Notes under the pieces: model-generated
Told to the model about the DNA's origin: nothing
Seen by the model: the letters and a program-made list of their open reading frames with translations, nothing else
Database searches by the model: none
From: Mansonella perstans
Lineage: Eukaryota; Nematoda; Chromadorea; Rhabditida; Onchocercidae
Length of the DNA: 64,000 nt
NCBI GenBank assembly: GCA_037074765.1
Contig: JBAMDO010000143.1
Coordinates: forward strand, 82,189 to 146,188
Reading direction: 5' to 3'
Program-made: the position numbers and the translations under genes
Shown: in pieces, positions 1 to 13,990 of the stretch
How the letters are laid out: every line of letters begins with the position of its first letter
Position numbering within the stretch: the first letter of the stretch is position 1

Positions 1-111
1 ATTCGCCCTACCAAAGAGTATATCAATTTAAATTTCATATAACCACATCCTTAACGCGAGATCAGATAAGGAATCGTATAGCGTATTTTGAGTTACAGAA
101 AAACTTAAGTT

Positions 112-3100
112 TTAAAAAAAAACCTCGATATTATATATCATCTCCAAAGCATCACCATAAGCCTTACGAATCGGATTTTCAAGAACACTTGCTGGAAGTA
201 AATTTTGTGGAAAGAGAAAAGAGAGTAAGAAATATATTGGCTCATGTTCCTCCTCGAAAATATTACGCATCCTTTCGAACATCTGAAATTCAAGCGATTT
301 CGAGAAATCAAATAGTGAAATTTCATCGAATTACAGTTCGGAATAAAAATACTTCATAAAACAAAAGAAATTAAGGCTACTCACCTCTGCACACATCGAA
401 CCTTCAGCGATCAACTCACAAAGAGCTCTTACTTTATCTTGATACATGAACATACGTTGTTCAAAATCGTTAAAAATGACATGTGCCATGCACTTTATTT
501 GAAGTGCACGATGCCGTGCATCAAGCATGCCATGCAGTCCATTTCTTACGCGATCTTTGCGAGTACGTGCACGTTTCCGTCGTTTCTCTTCATCCACAGG
601 TTCATTTCCTTCTCCATCACTACCATCGCGCTAAAAACTCAAGTAAAAAATAGATACCATACAGAATTCTAATAATCTCAGTACAACATTATTTCCAGTC
701 AAATAAAAATGATCAAGATAATGAAATAATTCTTATGAAATATCTTTTGTTTATTTTGGAATTTAAAAGCAAAAAAGAATTCTTATCAATAAAACGAGCA
801 ATATAAAATGAAAACATACTTCTTGATCCCCAGGTAACTTGCTACCGTCTGCTGCATCGGTCGGTAACTGTTGTTCATCTCTGACACTTTCATTACTCTG
901 ACTTCCATTATTTGAAACGGTTTGCTCATTTTGTCCCTTTTGTGTCCCACTCTCTTCTTCATTATCTTGTGCAAAATGAGAGCCGCTATAGTGAACAGAT
1001 TCAAGCATCCGAATACAATTGGCAGCTGAATCGAATGGGACAGTTTGAGTTTTTATGTCATCCATGGTATTCTCATTAAAATTTAAGATTCGAGTCACCC
1101 CACTATGACTACTGAAAGTTGTGAGATCACACTGAACAGCTTTATTTTTCATGCAGAACATCATTGGATTGCTGTAGTTGACTGAGTTTGTTGATGTCCA
1201 TCTGAAATTTTTCACAATCAATTTTTCAAAATTCATTTGCAAAATAATATTTTCTAAAAAGTTTGCTTTAAAAACTCCATTAATATAATGCAGAAATAAA
1301 ATGAAGATATTAATCATACCTCACAGGATCAGAATATTCAGTATCTCCAATCGAAGTATTGGAAATCCACCTTCCTAAAAAAAAATCAGAGGCCAAGAGT
1401 GAATATTATAAATTTCACAAAAAATCTCCATCATTAGGTGCTGCTCACCAGATTAACATGTTAATTACATAACTTGTATCTCAGTGAAGAAAACTCTCGT
1501 ACATGAGAAATTTCTATATCAGAAAATGTGAATGGAATGTTTTATGTGTGAATTTCTGACTGCCTCCATAACTACAAAACTGATCGTAGAGACAATTTCT
1601 TAAAACTTTCAACAAGTGCACTTGTCGCAAATTCCATAATGATATAATAAGAAACCTCAACGAATTGCAGGAAAAAAATTCCGAAATACCTTTCGTAACG
1701 CCATAAACTTCTTTACTTTTTTCCACAGCAGAACACGATGAAATACCACAATTCATTTCATTAGCAGTATGAAGATGCGAAGAAGCACCATCACAACAGT
1801 CATGTTTTATTCTTCGCGGCAATTGCTGGGAAATTGAACTTTTGAGATTTGGCAAAGATGATGAATCCAACACAAATCCTCCATTCGATATATTTGATCC
1901 CATGCTTCCATCCGTTTCATCAGTCATCTCAATCTCATATCGATCCGAATCAAGACTTTCTTCGCACTCATTCATATCTCTTACTTCAGTCGATGGCATC
2001 TTTTTGAACGGTGCGAGTCTAACTGGATTGATCGTACTAAGGTTTCTCACAAGATCTGCTGATTCTGCAAAATATAAGGCAGAGGGATTATTAGTCCATA
2101 CTAAATTATGTCAAGCTCAAAAAAGACTAGAGAAAGAAGAAAAGAGAAGAAAATTAACCATAAACAATGAGTTTTTATAAAATATTTCACAATTAAAATA
2201 GTTACCATTCGCAGACGATATGATTGTTGAGTACTGTGATGAAGCTACTAACAACTCCCTGTCAATAGGTGACACCATCCTTGAATGATCCGAAATAGAT
2301 GGCGATAACGAACTCGTTCCTTCACACACTGGAGTGGACGCAAAGAGCAAAAGATTGCGAACAGCTGATGATGGGATTCCATCTATTCCGGTATTTTCTG
2401 GAAAAAGTTCTATTTATAATTAATCTCACAATATTCACATTTTTGCAGGCTTACACACTTTCGTTTTGTGTGAGATCAGAAATGCAAAATTTCAAACCGC
2501 TGTCGATGGATGCAAAAGTAGTTTTCACTGGTCCACTTATATTAACGTTGTACCAAGTATGTTCAATTGGGCTGTTGTTAGCATTCAAAGTAATCGGTTT
2601 AGACGTTGCTTCCCCATCGAAAGTTCTCGGAACAGGGCTATGGTTTGAATCGAGCCGATCCTGTAAAGAATGACTATAGCTGAACAGTCATTTGAAAACA
2701 AAAAATAAGTTTAGGAAATTTTACTATGGTGACAAGGAATTCTAAGCAGAAAATGGGTCCAATCGAGAAAAAAATCGAAGACTAAATATTTTGCTAGCAC
2801 AAACTATTCTAGAACAACTTGGTAAGATATTTTACCATCAATGTAGAATTCTTTTCATTAGTTGTCTTCACAAAAGTCAAACCATCCAGTGCAAGATTTT
2901 CATATTCTGAGTCACAGTGTTGTCTGTCGACTAGTTTCTGTAAAAAAGTTCAAATATTATTATTTCAGTCCAACAACTAAAAGAAGGTGCACTACTGAAT
3001 ATTGCGGATTCCATGATTTAAAATTAATTTCACCAAAGAAACCTGAAGCCAAATAGGCTGGAGATGTCGCGGCCATAAATACGGAGGACCAGAAATCGCG

Positions 3101-6100
3101 GTTAATCTGTTTTCCAAAGGGAAAATCATGTTTACTGTATCTGTTTCAGCTCTCTGAAAATTTACTTCGCTAAAACTTTACATAAATTTTCTTTTCACAC
3201 CTCTTAAAGAAATCGTAATTTGCAGGAGACGTCTTCAAAATCATTTTTAAATTACAAGCAAAAATAATATCTTTACCACAAAAAGCGTGTGCACTGGTTG
3301 GTTGCTACAACGGAAATTCTTCAAATGCAACCGTATCTGTGACTGTGTTTTATTTGCCAATAAGTGCTGGTTGATCAGTGTATAACGTCTTCGTTTTCCA
3401 GGAAACTGCTTTAAATGAGAGAATTGGTATAAACCAAGGGCTAGAAGGCACTCTTCCTCTCGGATAAAATATGGATAAAATGTAGGAAACATCTCCATAC
3501 GAACCTAAAATGTAATCTTTTCATAGCAAACAGAATACATCTTTCGTACTGAGTTCTCTATTTAAAAAAATGAAAAAGTCATACCTGTGGTAATAATTCA
3601 GGAAAAAGCAACGCTCTACTTCGAGAAAGAACGAACATTGTTTTTGGTAACGGAAGTTGCACTGAAAATTCAAGATGCGACGAAACAAATCATATCTATC
3701 TTTTCATAAATTGTCCATATAATCTCGAAAATCTTTTTGTTCTAAAAACTTAACATACGTTTCCTGGACTTTCGCTGATGACAAATAAAATCATTAATAG
3801 ATTCACATTCTATTGCATCGTGGCACGTAGTTATACAAGCTTCCAAATTTACGACATTAAACAAAGAATGATCCGGACGCTCCAAACAGTAATCGTTCAG
3901 TTCGTTCTACAACAACGATCTAATAAAGTTTTGTATAGAATGGTGAAAATAATTTTGTGCTGCTCACTGCACTGGAGGAAAAAAATGAATAAACTCCTCA
4001 AAATTAATGAATGATGAAAATTTGGTCAGTGTCAACAAATTATCAAATAAGAATTTTGAAGTTAATTATAAATTTTTAAATTATAAAAAAAAGTGAAACT
4101 TACAATCATAACTTGGAAGGCATTATATATTTTGATCATTGCATTATTGAAATAACATCCCACTGCAAACTGAGTTAGAAGTTGTACATGCTAAAATTAT
4201 TATATCTTTTACACTCAAAATAATTAGCCAAAAAAATTATCACTGGTAAATTGAGGTTTTTAAAATTCAGCGAAAATATGAAGATGCTACTTTTCATGTT
4301 TCGTTACATAACAAAGTAAAGTAAAACTGTGAACATCATCCAAATCCTTTCATCAAAAAGAAATGGAGATTTACAGATACCCTGAAAAAAGCAAATACGA
4401 GCCTGAACTAAAAGGCAGAGCGTAAACGAAAAGGCAGAAAAAAAAACGGAAACCAACACTTACTTTTTCTAATTGGGCAATAAGTTGCTGAAGTTCATAA
4501 AACGAAAAGAAAGGAGGATTTTCAACACTAGCGCATAGAAGAGATGAAGACATTGTTGAAACTTTCTGAAAATCATCCTGAGATGCGTCCACGAAAACGG
4601 TGGTCGGATCAATATTTCCTGACAAGGCATCCGTAAGCACTGTTTTGGTCCTTTTCATATTTAGCTTATGCTTACTCTGTTTAAGTGACTGGCATAATTT
4701 ATTTTCATCCTAAAAAAGTATAATTTCCGAAGCATCTCACTTCAAACTTGATATTTTCAAAAATAAATTTCAGCTATTCCTGAAATTATCAAGCTAACTA
4801 ACATAGATAAAAACAACACAATGTAAAAATGTACATAGAACCGAATTAATCCTTAATTTTATCGTTAAAGAATATTTCAAAATCACCTTTACGGAATCGA
4901 TAGCTTGCTCCAAGTGTTCAGGTGAAGGTAATAAACGGGCCTCCAACAAATCTTGCAACAAGTTTTCAACTTCTCGCACTGCAGAGAAAATAATGAGCCT
5001 TTCAAACCTTATTAACTTTTCACAACAAAACTTCTTACAGCTTGTGAATAAAAAGTGAAAATATACTAACAAGGTATTTCTGTAGCACGATTTTTCCGCA
5101 CTTCGTATTCTTCTGCTACATCTTCGGCTTCTGCATCCGACAAAAAATTATATTCCGGATCATCGGTTTCTACAATATCTCATGCAAACAAACACTAATA
5201 ATTACAGATTACTTTGCTAGTATTTTCATAAATGCAGTGATATGTAGAGCTAGCAAAATAAAAAACGATAAACGAATACCGTCAAGATCATATTTTGATG
5301 GATCATTTAGATTTGAAATGAACTCCACATATTCCGGATCATCCACTGCAGTATACAGTAAAACATCATCGCCAAAGCTTTGCATATCTTCTGGAAAAAC
5401 GTTACTTTCCTGTTTTGAGCGTGTATGCAATGCGGGTGCTACATTGTCATCATCATTACCAATTTCTACCTAAAACATCGAAGTGAATATACTTTTTGTA
5501 GGTCTCTTTAATTTTGCTTCATTTGCAATCTTTGTATTTAATGTACACAGATCAATAAATTATACCTGAAGCGCATTATTCAAAACTTCACATGAGATTT
5601 CTGCAGCACCCGCCTTATTTTCTACTTCTTCTTCACTCGCATCCTCATCCTGAAAGCATAAATCGAAATTGCAGTTATAAAAAATTAACTCCTTCAAAGT
5701 CTATTTACTGATTTTATATTTATTAACTAAAACTAAGTATTAAACAATCTGTTGACAAACTTTGAAATTTTAACCATAATAAAGAAACTTGCAAAGCATT
5801 AAAACAACCCAGTGTACCTGCTCAGGAAGATAATCATCGTCATCATCTTCATTAGAATCATAATTGATATTAAGAAAAGTACGCGAAATACGAGGCACTG
5901 TAGCAACATCTTTTTCTTTCAGATCGAAGTGCTGCAAAAATTTGTTCATTTGAATAAAAACGGGGGATGAAAACGAATGCTGAACAAGGATTCTAAAGAA
6001 AGCAAAAAACCAAAGCAAATTATAAAGATCAAAAAAAAAACACAAGTTTATCATTTACACATATTTACCATTGTAACTTTACCAGCTAATTTGTACTGTA

Positions 6101-6613
6101 TGACTTACTTCTTGTGCGGACAAATGTTTTGTTTTCGACCTTGTCAATTTAAGGTCTGCAATCGCATCGTCTTTGTCCAGCCCCATAATGATAGATATCA
6201 CGTGCGGATTCTTTATCATGTGCTGCAAATAAGAACTATAATTTTAAAAAATGATGAAATTTCTTTTACTTCGAACATTTCAAAACAGCGGAATTTTGAT
6301 ACACATGAAATCAAATTATTCTGGAATAATGCACACCCCTTCCAAGTTAAAATATCCTTCCTATAATCTTTGCATAGTTCAGTAAGTGATACCATTCCTT
6401 TAAATGTCAGGGATCGAAAAAATAACCTACATGCAATATGGACTTGACATTGATAGCTGTAAGGTTGAATGACTTGGCTTTAATTTCCAACTTCTCGTCC
6501 ATATGCTTCCACATTTTGACAATTTCTTTTCTTTCTTGATTTTCTTTCATTTCTTCCTTTCCATTATCAGGTTTATTCAAAACACTTGCAGCAATGCCAA
6601 CTCTTTCATCCAT
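112..6613 (-). CDS. gon-4: GON4L / GON-4 family nuclear regulator, 21 exons
   Basis: Homologue of GON4L/YY1AP1, nuclear co-regulators; C. elegans GON-4 is needed for gonad formation. Exons read (high to low): 6613-6431, 6222-6109, 5931-5818, 5649-5566, 5469-5280, about 5172-5071, 4978-4887, 4709-4464, 4191-4104, 3906-3759, 3661-3585, 3504-3277, 3153-3043, 2937-2836, 2660-2455, 2390-2206, 2065-1690, 1374-1320, 1201-820, 630-385, 282-about 124. Roughly 1,150 residues. Family signatures: TRSKTK then an acidic block; DDPEYNFLSDAE followed by IPLREVENLLQDL; HVQLLTQ; LPLPKTMFVLSRSRALLFPE; and EEECLLALGLYQF...LLANKTQSQIRLHLKN, matching the LALGLKHF...LLTCKTAHQL block of human GON4L. The C-terminal exons resemble a paired amphipathic helix (MFERMRNIFEEE...FLLSFLFP). 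Start chosen because ATG follows ATTTCAG|AACA, a likely trans-splice site. The last exon either stops at 112-114 or splices off the left edge; a SANT domain is not seen. The exon at 2660-2455 needs a donor a few bases upstream of the best-looking one to keep frame. Confidence 0.9.
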
Positions 6614-8121
6614 TGTTCTGAAATGATACTTTGAAATTCTTTGAGCAAATTAAAAAAAAATTTTTCTTTTTAATAAAGAATTTAATGAATCTAATTTGTC
6701 ACAAGATAGCGAATTTTCTTACACCCATCTTAACAAAATGAATAAAGCCAATTAACTATCGTTCAACAGTTTACAAAGTCTAGTGCTATCACTCTAACAT
6801 TGTCGCCATTTCGTTTCCTTTACATTATCATCTCCAAAAACGGCAAATCTTATTTTCAAATCTCTTCAGCTTCAATATTTTAGGAATGTCTGTTTCAAAA
6901 TAATATTACAGGAAGTTCAGGCAAAATTTCCCCACACTTCGCACAACATGAATTTCAATAAGCACTTTATATGCCTTGTTAAAACACAATTAATTATACA
7001 TTAAAAACCATTTTTATATAATTTTATTTGGAGCGAAGAAAACTAAAGGGTTGACAAATAACGACAAATGTACGATAACACTTCAACAGTAATCTCCTTT
7101 GTGGCGAACATAAAATGGAAGAAACAAGCTCAATTGTGTAATGGGTAAGATTATGGAGAAATTTACCGCTGCGTGAAAATGCAAAAAAAAAAATCAAAAC
7201 AAAATTCCAGATCATATTACATTAAAATTCATAAAACTAAAAACAAAAATGAAATCATATCTAAGCAGAATGCAAAAAAACAGAAAACACGAAAATCCAA
7301 TAAAAGGACCAACAACATGCTTAGCTGCCAAATGCCACGAGCACACAAGAAATATAAGTGTAGAAGGCAAACATATCTGAAAATAAATTTTAGAATAACA
7401 TAACATTTATGCTGAGCTTTTAAAATTAGCAACATAACACAAAATTACAGCACTGCACAAAAATAGGATAGTGAAACACCGTAAAAGTAGCATACTCGAC
7501 CACATATAAGTATAAAACAGTTCCATAAAATTCTCCTACCATAATAGTTTAACACAATCGGAAATCTTATATTTCAAAGACCTTAAAATTACAAAGGAAC
7601 GATAATGTTTCATTTAAATCTTATAAACGAAAGAAAAACAATTACAAAATGTAGAAAGTCCAATTGTTTGAAGATTCCTTGAATATGTTCAACATAAAAA
7701 AAATACCCATTGCAGCAAAAAATCAAAATTTCCTTAAATTCATCGGCTGCTTACTGTAACTCGGTAACTTTCAACAATAATTCAAATAAAAATTTAATAA
7801 AAATGGAAGAAAATGAGAAAATAAGGAAAAATAATGAAATTACGTGGAATGAGGGGAAAGGTAAATGAAGAAAGTATTTGCAAAAAGCAAAAAATCATCC
7901 TGTTTAAGCAAACATAATTGTAAAATTTTACATCATCTTTAAAGGAAAAAATCTAACCGGAATTTTTATAAAAGACCAAGAAAAAATCTCGGAACTTTCT
8001 TATTTGAAGCAGAAGTTGTTAATCTTCAAGAATGCGAGGAGATTTATATTCAGTATTTCAGAAAACTAGAACCTGGCAGTCAATATTCCATTTATAGACA
8101 AACAAATAAGAGAACAGATTT
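6614..8121. other. intergenic, gon-4 upstream / pry-1 downstream
   Basis: About 1.5 kb between two genes on the same strand. It is A-rich on the plus strand with no ORF that looks coding; the overlapping 60-80 codon ORFs around 7,170-7,435 are low-complexity Lys/Asn or Phe/Leu runs. It presumably holds the 3' UTR of the Axin gene and the promoter or 5' leader of gon-4. I see no RNA gene or repeat. Confidence 0.6.
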
Positions 8122-11100
8122 CTATTCGGAGTCTGAAATTGATTTGCATTCGGCTGTTATGCGACCTTCGTATACCGGTAGTATTGTGGCATCATCGTTT
8201 ACAAGAAGCAACTGATAGGGAGAATTACCATCTTCACAGACGGTTTTGAAATAAAATCTGCAACGGATAAAAATTATTACTTCTAAGTGATTTAGTAATG
8301 TAAAAAATATGTATTGAGTAACAGAACTTTTTTGCATTCATTAAGGTTAAAAAAATAGATTTAACAACTGTACAGAAAACTAACTGTAAACTTGATTTTG
8401 ACGAAATCCCTAAGTATTTACGAAATTCTCGAAATGTAATTGGATGCGTTGGGACATGCGCAACCACCGGTACACGTCCTTTTTCTTTGTAACTAATAGT
8501 CACCAGCTGCTTCGAATCCGTCCCTCCACGTGAACGTCTAAACAATAAGTAGTACAGAAACTTGTAGTATAGAAAATGAAAAATAACTGAAACAAAAAAT
8601 TAAACACCAAAAACAGCAGTGAGGCATATAAGCAATATTTCCATATGCTACAACAACACCCAACATACGATAGTGAGCTGAAATCGTGATGTTTGTGACT
8701 GTTTCTACGGCCAGAACTATTGCTGCTTGCACAACCACCATATGACAGCATCCGCGCTTTTTGGAAGATAGCGGCCCGTGCTGCTTCATCACGTTCACTT
8801 ACAGATGACGGAGCCATCGATTCAATGCCCGATGTATCATAAATAGCCATAGACTTCATGTTACACCTAAAAAATGCAGCATACCAGAAAGTTTCAACAT
8901 CAATGGAATCCAAGCAATAAGTTCTATTTGACAGTTAATGCCTCATACAGTTTTTCTTGCATAATTCATCAAAGTTCGTTAATGAAAAGACATAATAAAC
9001 ATTACTTATTGGTTCAAAACCGACATTGACTAGTACTGATTTCTGTTACCAAAAGATAACAAACTTATAAAGAATTTGCTGACCATTTTGTATTACAATT
9101 TTTAATTAACAGTATCAAAATTTTTATCCATTAAAACAGATATATCTAATTTTCTTTAGGGTCATAGAGATAAGTAAATGAAAATTCATCGGTGAATTTT
9201 TAAAACGAGCTTACCGTGTTGATTTCAGTACAGCAGGATTAACATTTGTCAATCGACTGTGGCGACTGATTGGTGGCGGCGCAAAGCCATTTGTGCTATA
9301 GGCAATCGGTGCATAAAATACATTAGCTATAGGTGAAGCCACACACTGTCGGAAACGTTCCGGTGAGCTTGATCCTAAAAATATGAAATATAAGGTATTG
9401 CTATAATAGAAGAAACGAAAAAAATGAAGAAAAACGGCACCAATTTCAGCATAACTAATTCTATATCTAAATTAAAATTTAGAATAAGTTTACTTGGTGA
9501 TCGGCGTCGAAAACGGAGTGAGTGACCATTAAAGGAATCCGGGGAATAATATGAGGGTGATGGTTTGCTAGAATCATCAGCCATCCTCTGCCGTACATAT
9601 CGTTCCAGTTCATCGTCTTCTTCAGCAGCTGTCGGTTCAACGTCGTTTACAACTTCACGTGCGGAGCATTTACGACTCTGTAGGATATACCAGAAATCAG
9701 TTTACTTAAATAGTTTTAAAGGACTTAATGTCATAAAAGAAAAAAGAAATAAATCTTTATGTGAATTTTATATGAATTAGTACTTTCTGTTAGAAGCAAT
9801 AGAAACTTACTTCAATAGCACGAAGCTGCTGGCTCATAACATCATTCCTCTTCCGACGAGCACTTAGAACATTCAATTTTTCAATTAAAAGTGAAGCAAA
9901 AGCTCGCCGACCTTCTTCTGTGCAATGAGTAACCATCGGTCCACCATCAATTCTTTCTACCCTCTGATAATATTATTCATGATTATTTCCACTTTTATTT
10001 GACAAGTACAAAATTAACAAAAAAACAAATTCAGGGAATTCAAAAACAACATGCAGCTAACGCAGCTTCGATTTTTTTATATTCGAAATACAAAACGGTA
10101 AGTTCGGCGAAAATTTTTATTTTTTGTTTCCTGGAGATCCACAAATCAAAATAAACTACAATTGAAGATACCGCTAATGTATGCGTCACTGGATTGCCTT
10201 TAAGTTGCTCCTCCCGAATTGTACTTAATTTTACGGCTGGATGCTGGCCATTAGCATCACTTGAGAAAGTGGATGACACTGCAGAATCATTTTTACTGGT
10301 GGTTGCATTGCAGATATATGGTGTTTTCATTAGTGGCCGATACAATTTCTCCACTTCACTATAACATAAATCAAGAACGCTATTTAATCTCTAAAAGCAT
10401 TGTATAAAAACTGGATAGAACTTGATGAAAGTCCAAATTTCACAGCATGATAGCAACGTTTATTATTGTGCTTCGTCTAAGAACTCTTCAAAATATAACC
10501 TTTCACCTAAAGTAGTCTCCCGTTCGTGCTGCGTTTTCAGCAACATTTCAGCAGTAAGAGTTGGTTGACAAGGATATGATTTCCGCTGTTTGCGATTTGA
10601 TGTCAGTGAAGAAGGAATACGGGGTGGTTTCGATGTATACTCTTCTACTCGATTGTAAGCGTCAATAAACTCTTCGGAAGAAACAAACTGAGCATGCTGC
10701 TGTCGTAAGTACTGCTCTACGGGTGGGATAACAGAGTCAAATACTGTTGGATCCGGTTCAGCAGCAGAAAAGGCATGAACTCGCAAACTCACTTCTCGTC
10801 GAAGATCCTAAAATACTGAAAACTATAACATCAACTATCTAATTTGACACACTAATACATATATTCCTTAAGCACATATTCCCAGAATAGTATGAGGTGA
10901 AGCTATTAAATTATTCAAGCTTCCGGCATTACTTAGCATTCTGATGTCTGACTATTTTTTCAATTATTCCATCAAGATTACTTCCTTATTGGTCTAGCAA
11001 TTAGTGATATTAACATTAAAGATTGCTTTATCTAGGAAAAATAATATTGAGCAAAGTATAGTAGTACCTCATGTAAGAACGAACAAACACCGGTTTTTAA

Positions 11101-11635
11101 ACTGATGTATTTTTGATGTAAACTACGCGCAAGTTCTGCAGCACGAGCATTCTTCATCATACACATATTTCTAAATATTTCAAAAAATAATATGCCATGA
11201 AGTTATAAGAAAAACAAAAAAGATGCATGGGTACTTAATGTAAACAACTGAGATTTAATAATTATCAAAAGTGATACTTAGGCTTATGATTTTAGTATAG
11301 GCTATTAGTATGAAGAAATTTCCAGGAAAAACGTTATTAGCATTATGTCACGTTGAGAAGGGAGAAGAATGCTTTACATGTAAAAATTATGATGGTGTGT
11401 TCAATCTGCAAAGTCATCCGTATCGTTAGCTACAAGATGATACGATACTTAAACTTCTGAATAGCACTTACTTATAAGCTATAATGGCAAAATGCAAGTT
11501 GATGGGATGTTCAGCTAACGATGATTCATTCTTCATCCATTTCTTGAATGCTTCCAAAGCATCACGATCTTCCAATACATTCTCAAGCTTTTGCGACCAT
11601 CGATGTCGCTCTTCTGTCGATCCCATCTTCGACAT
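8122..11635 (-). CDS. pry-1: Axin (PRY-1 type) Wnt scaffold, RGS plus DIX domains
   Basis: Axin scaffolds the beta-catenin destruction complex in cytoplasmic Wnt signalling. Exons (high to low): 11635-11472, 11170-11068, 10807-about 10507, 10362-10172, 9963-9811, 9677-9494, 9374-9215, 8866-8669, 8537-8385, 8257-8122; about 580 residues. The RGS domain spans exons 1-3: [55 protein letters not shown]. The middle has [12 protein letters not shown], matching the FAEELIHRLE segment of vertebrate Axin, then [12 protein letters not shown] and an SSSPER stretch. Exons 9-10 give the C-terminal DIX domain ([45 protein letters not shown]) ending at TAG. The RGS sits almost at the N-terminus, shorter than in vertebrates. 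ATG at 11635 follows TTGCAG|G, a possible trans-splice site; an in-frame stop lies 45 bases upstream. The exon 3 to exon 4 join does not keep frame with the obvious donor at 10506, so that junction is unresolved. Confidence 0.93.
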
Positions 11636-13188
11636 CCTGCAAGTATCGAAGGAGCTCCACCGATAATTTCCAAACTATGCTTAACTTTCTACTTAAATCT
11701 AGTATCAACAAAATAGCAACAGCTTTATTTTTAACCAATAGCACACAAGCTTTCTCCACCCTTTCCTTCTCTACTCATTTTTTTTTCTTACATTATTAGA
11801 CAAAAATCCTTCTGAAAGTGATCATCTGATGGAAATTCATTGACACGCACGTTTATCACGTCAAAATTATCTCCACCCTTACATCTCATATGGTTGTTGT
11901 CAAAGTTTCAGGTGCATTCTAAAAATGCAATCTTTCCTGCAGGAGAGGTCATTGGAAGCGGTAATTTGAAAAAGAAAACTAAGTGAATGTGTGAAACAAA
12001 TTTTCAATCAGCAGCCAACTGGTATGGACATAGATTGAAAGCCAAAATATGCGTGGATAGTAGCATTGCATGCAACAGAATGTAGTAAAAACGATGAATA
12101 CAGAAGATCTCTTCGGAATGAAATTCTATTTCTGATATAGTAAATGGAGACTATATGACCATTTCCAAGTTCCAAATTAATTGTGAACTTTGACATTTTA
12201 TAATGTCATTTTATAATACATGTTAGCACAACTAGCTTTAGCTTGTCACATTACACTATCCATATTCATTACTTTAAAAATCAAACAGGTGTTAGCAATA
12301 GGTAATTAATTCAGAATTTAACTTTATTGTTTAAGCGAAAAGTATGATCAGAACTTCAGTAAGTACTTAGAGAAGTTGATATGTGTAGAATTTTACTATC
12401 GTATTCAGAGAAATAAACAAGTTGAGGAATTAAACCTTCAAAATATTTGATACACAAAGAACTTTAGTAATAATGACGAAAACAGAACTGGATCAATCAC
12501 TGATCGATCCGCTGATTCTTGCTGATTGCATAACCATTAAGTTCCAAATATTTGTACTGGCACATTACTCAAAATTATCTTCCTACTAAGAACTAATCCT
12601 ATTTTACACAAAAGTTCCTAATACAACTATTTAGGTAATGTAATCTCTTTTTGTTAGAGATTTATAGCTAAGTCTAGGCCAAAGTTCGTTAGTAAAACGT
12701 TTTTTTTTTTTTTAATAATCGCTTCTAAAATGCAATGTTCGTCATATGATTATAGTTTCTTCGAGTATTTACTTAGGTATTTTTAGGTATTTTTTTGATG
12801 TTCCTTTAATAACAATCCTCTTAGCATTCTTTATGTAAGGATGTCAATAACAATATTTAGCAATTTGCTATTCGTTGCTAATGTCATTTTTGACATCACT
12901 GCAAATGACAGTAGCATTTTGAATATTAAGCAATAATGCTCAACATACTTCATCCCAATCTTCCCAATACATTTCATGCATTTGTTGAATGAAGGATACT
13001 AGATTTAGAGTGTTTATCTTTTATAAGACGTCACTGTTCATCGACATATAAAATAATTTCAAATTGCTGAAAGCGTTCGCATCTAACTGACAAATGTTTT
13101 CACGAATATAGAATTGTTTGTTATAGCATCGAATTTACTAAAAGCTATAAGTCCAAAACAAATGCTCATTTTAATTTTGAAGCTCAAC

Positions 13189-13205
13189 ATATATATATAT
13201 ATATA
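13189..13205. repeat. AT dinucleotide microsatellite
   Basis: A simple run of alternating A and T over about 17 bases in the pry-1/etr-1 intergenic region. Low information; a possible length polymorphism. Confidence 0.8.
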
Positions 13206-13921
13206 AGATCTGTTCTGTCAAACTTCAAAATAATTTACAAAATACGATGAAATATGCTTGAGAAAATTTTACACTTCAGTAGTTTAGTTAAACTTTCACG
13301 AAGAAGCCAGCGTAGTGAGTGCTGAGAACAAGCTGCTGAGAGCAAAAGTATTATCAGCTTTACTTTGCTTATTCTAACAGGAAATGAAAATGATTGCAGC
13401 GCAACACCAGGCTAATTTCCCGTGTTAAAATGGAGGAAAATTAAATAATATATTTAGAAATTGAGTTAGCGGGTTAGTGGCAAAACAAGCTCTAAGGTTA
13501 GAGAGGGCCAAGATAGCGCAAAAACCTAATGCAGGTGAGTTTTGTTGTTCAATTCGATAGAAATCCAATTACAACCCTCGTAAGAAGCTGTTGAATGATA
13601 GTTGGTCTTACCGAATATAGAATTTTTGTTATCCGAAACTAAGTTTCCAATTTTAAGGCGAATATTGATAAATCTGAAATACACTTTACTCGAGGGAATT
13701 GCACTAAGTATAAATGATCCCGCTGCTAATCTCATTTCAGTAGAAAAGGTCTGTTGAGATAAAACTTAATTAGTTTTAAAATAAATTAAAAAGTTCCGGG
13801 TTTATCAATGTTCGCCTTTTAAAATAAACAAGAAAATAAACATAAACAAGAATTAAAATCAGAATCTTAATTTTTCTGAAATTAAATAAAACATTGCTAG
13901 TCTAAGGAATTATCAATAAGG

Positions 13922-13990
13922 AGCTTCATAACAGCACCAGTGGTTATATAATAGCCAAGCTTCATAACAGCACTAGTGGTTATATAATAG
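13922..13990. repeat. tandem duplication, 33-bp units at 36-bp spacing
   Basis: Two copies of a 33-bp unit beginning AGCTTCATAACAGCA at 13,922-13,954 and 13,958-13,990, differing at one position (C versus T). Each ends in GGTTATATAATAG. Intergenic, no ORF. Confidence 0.9.
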
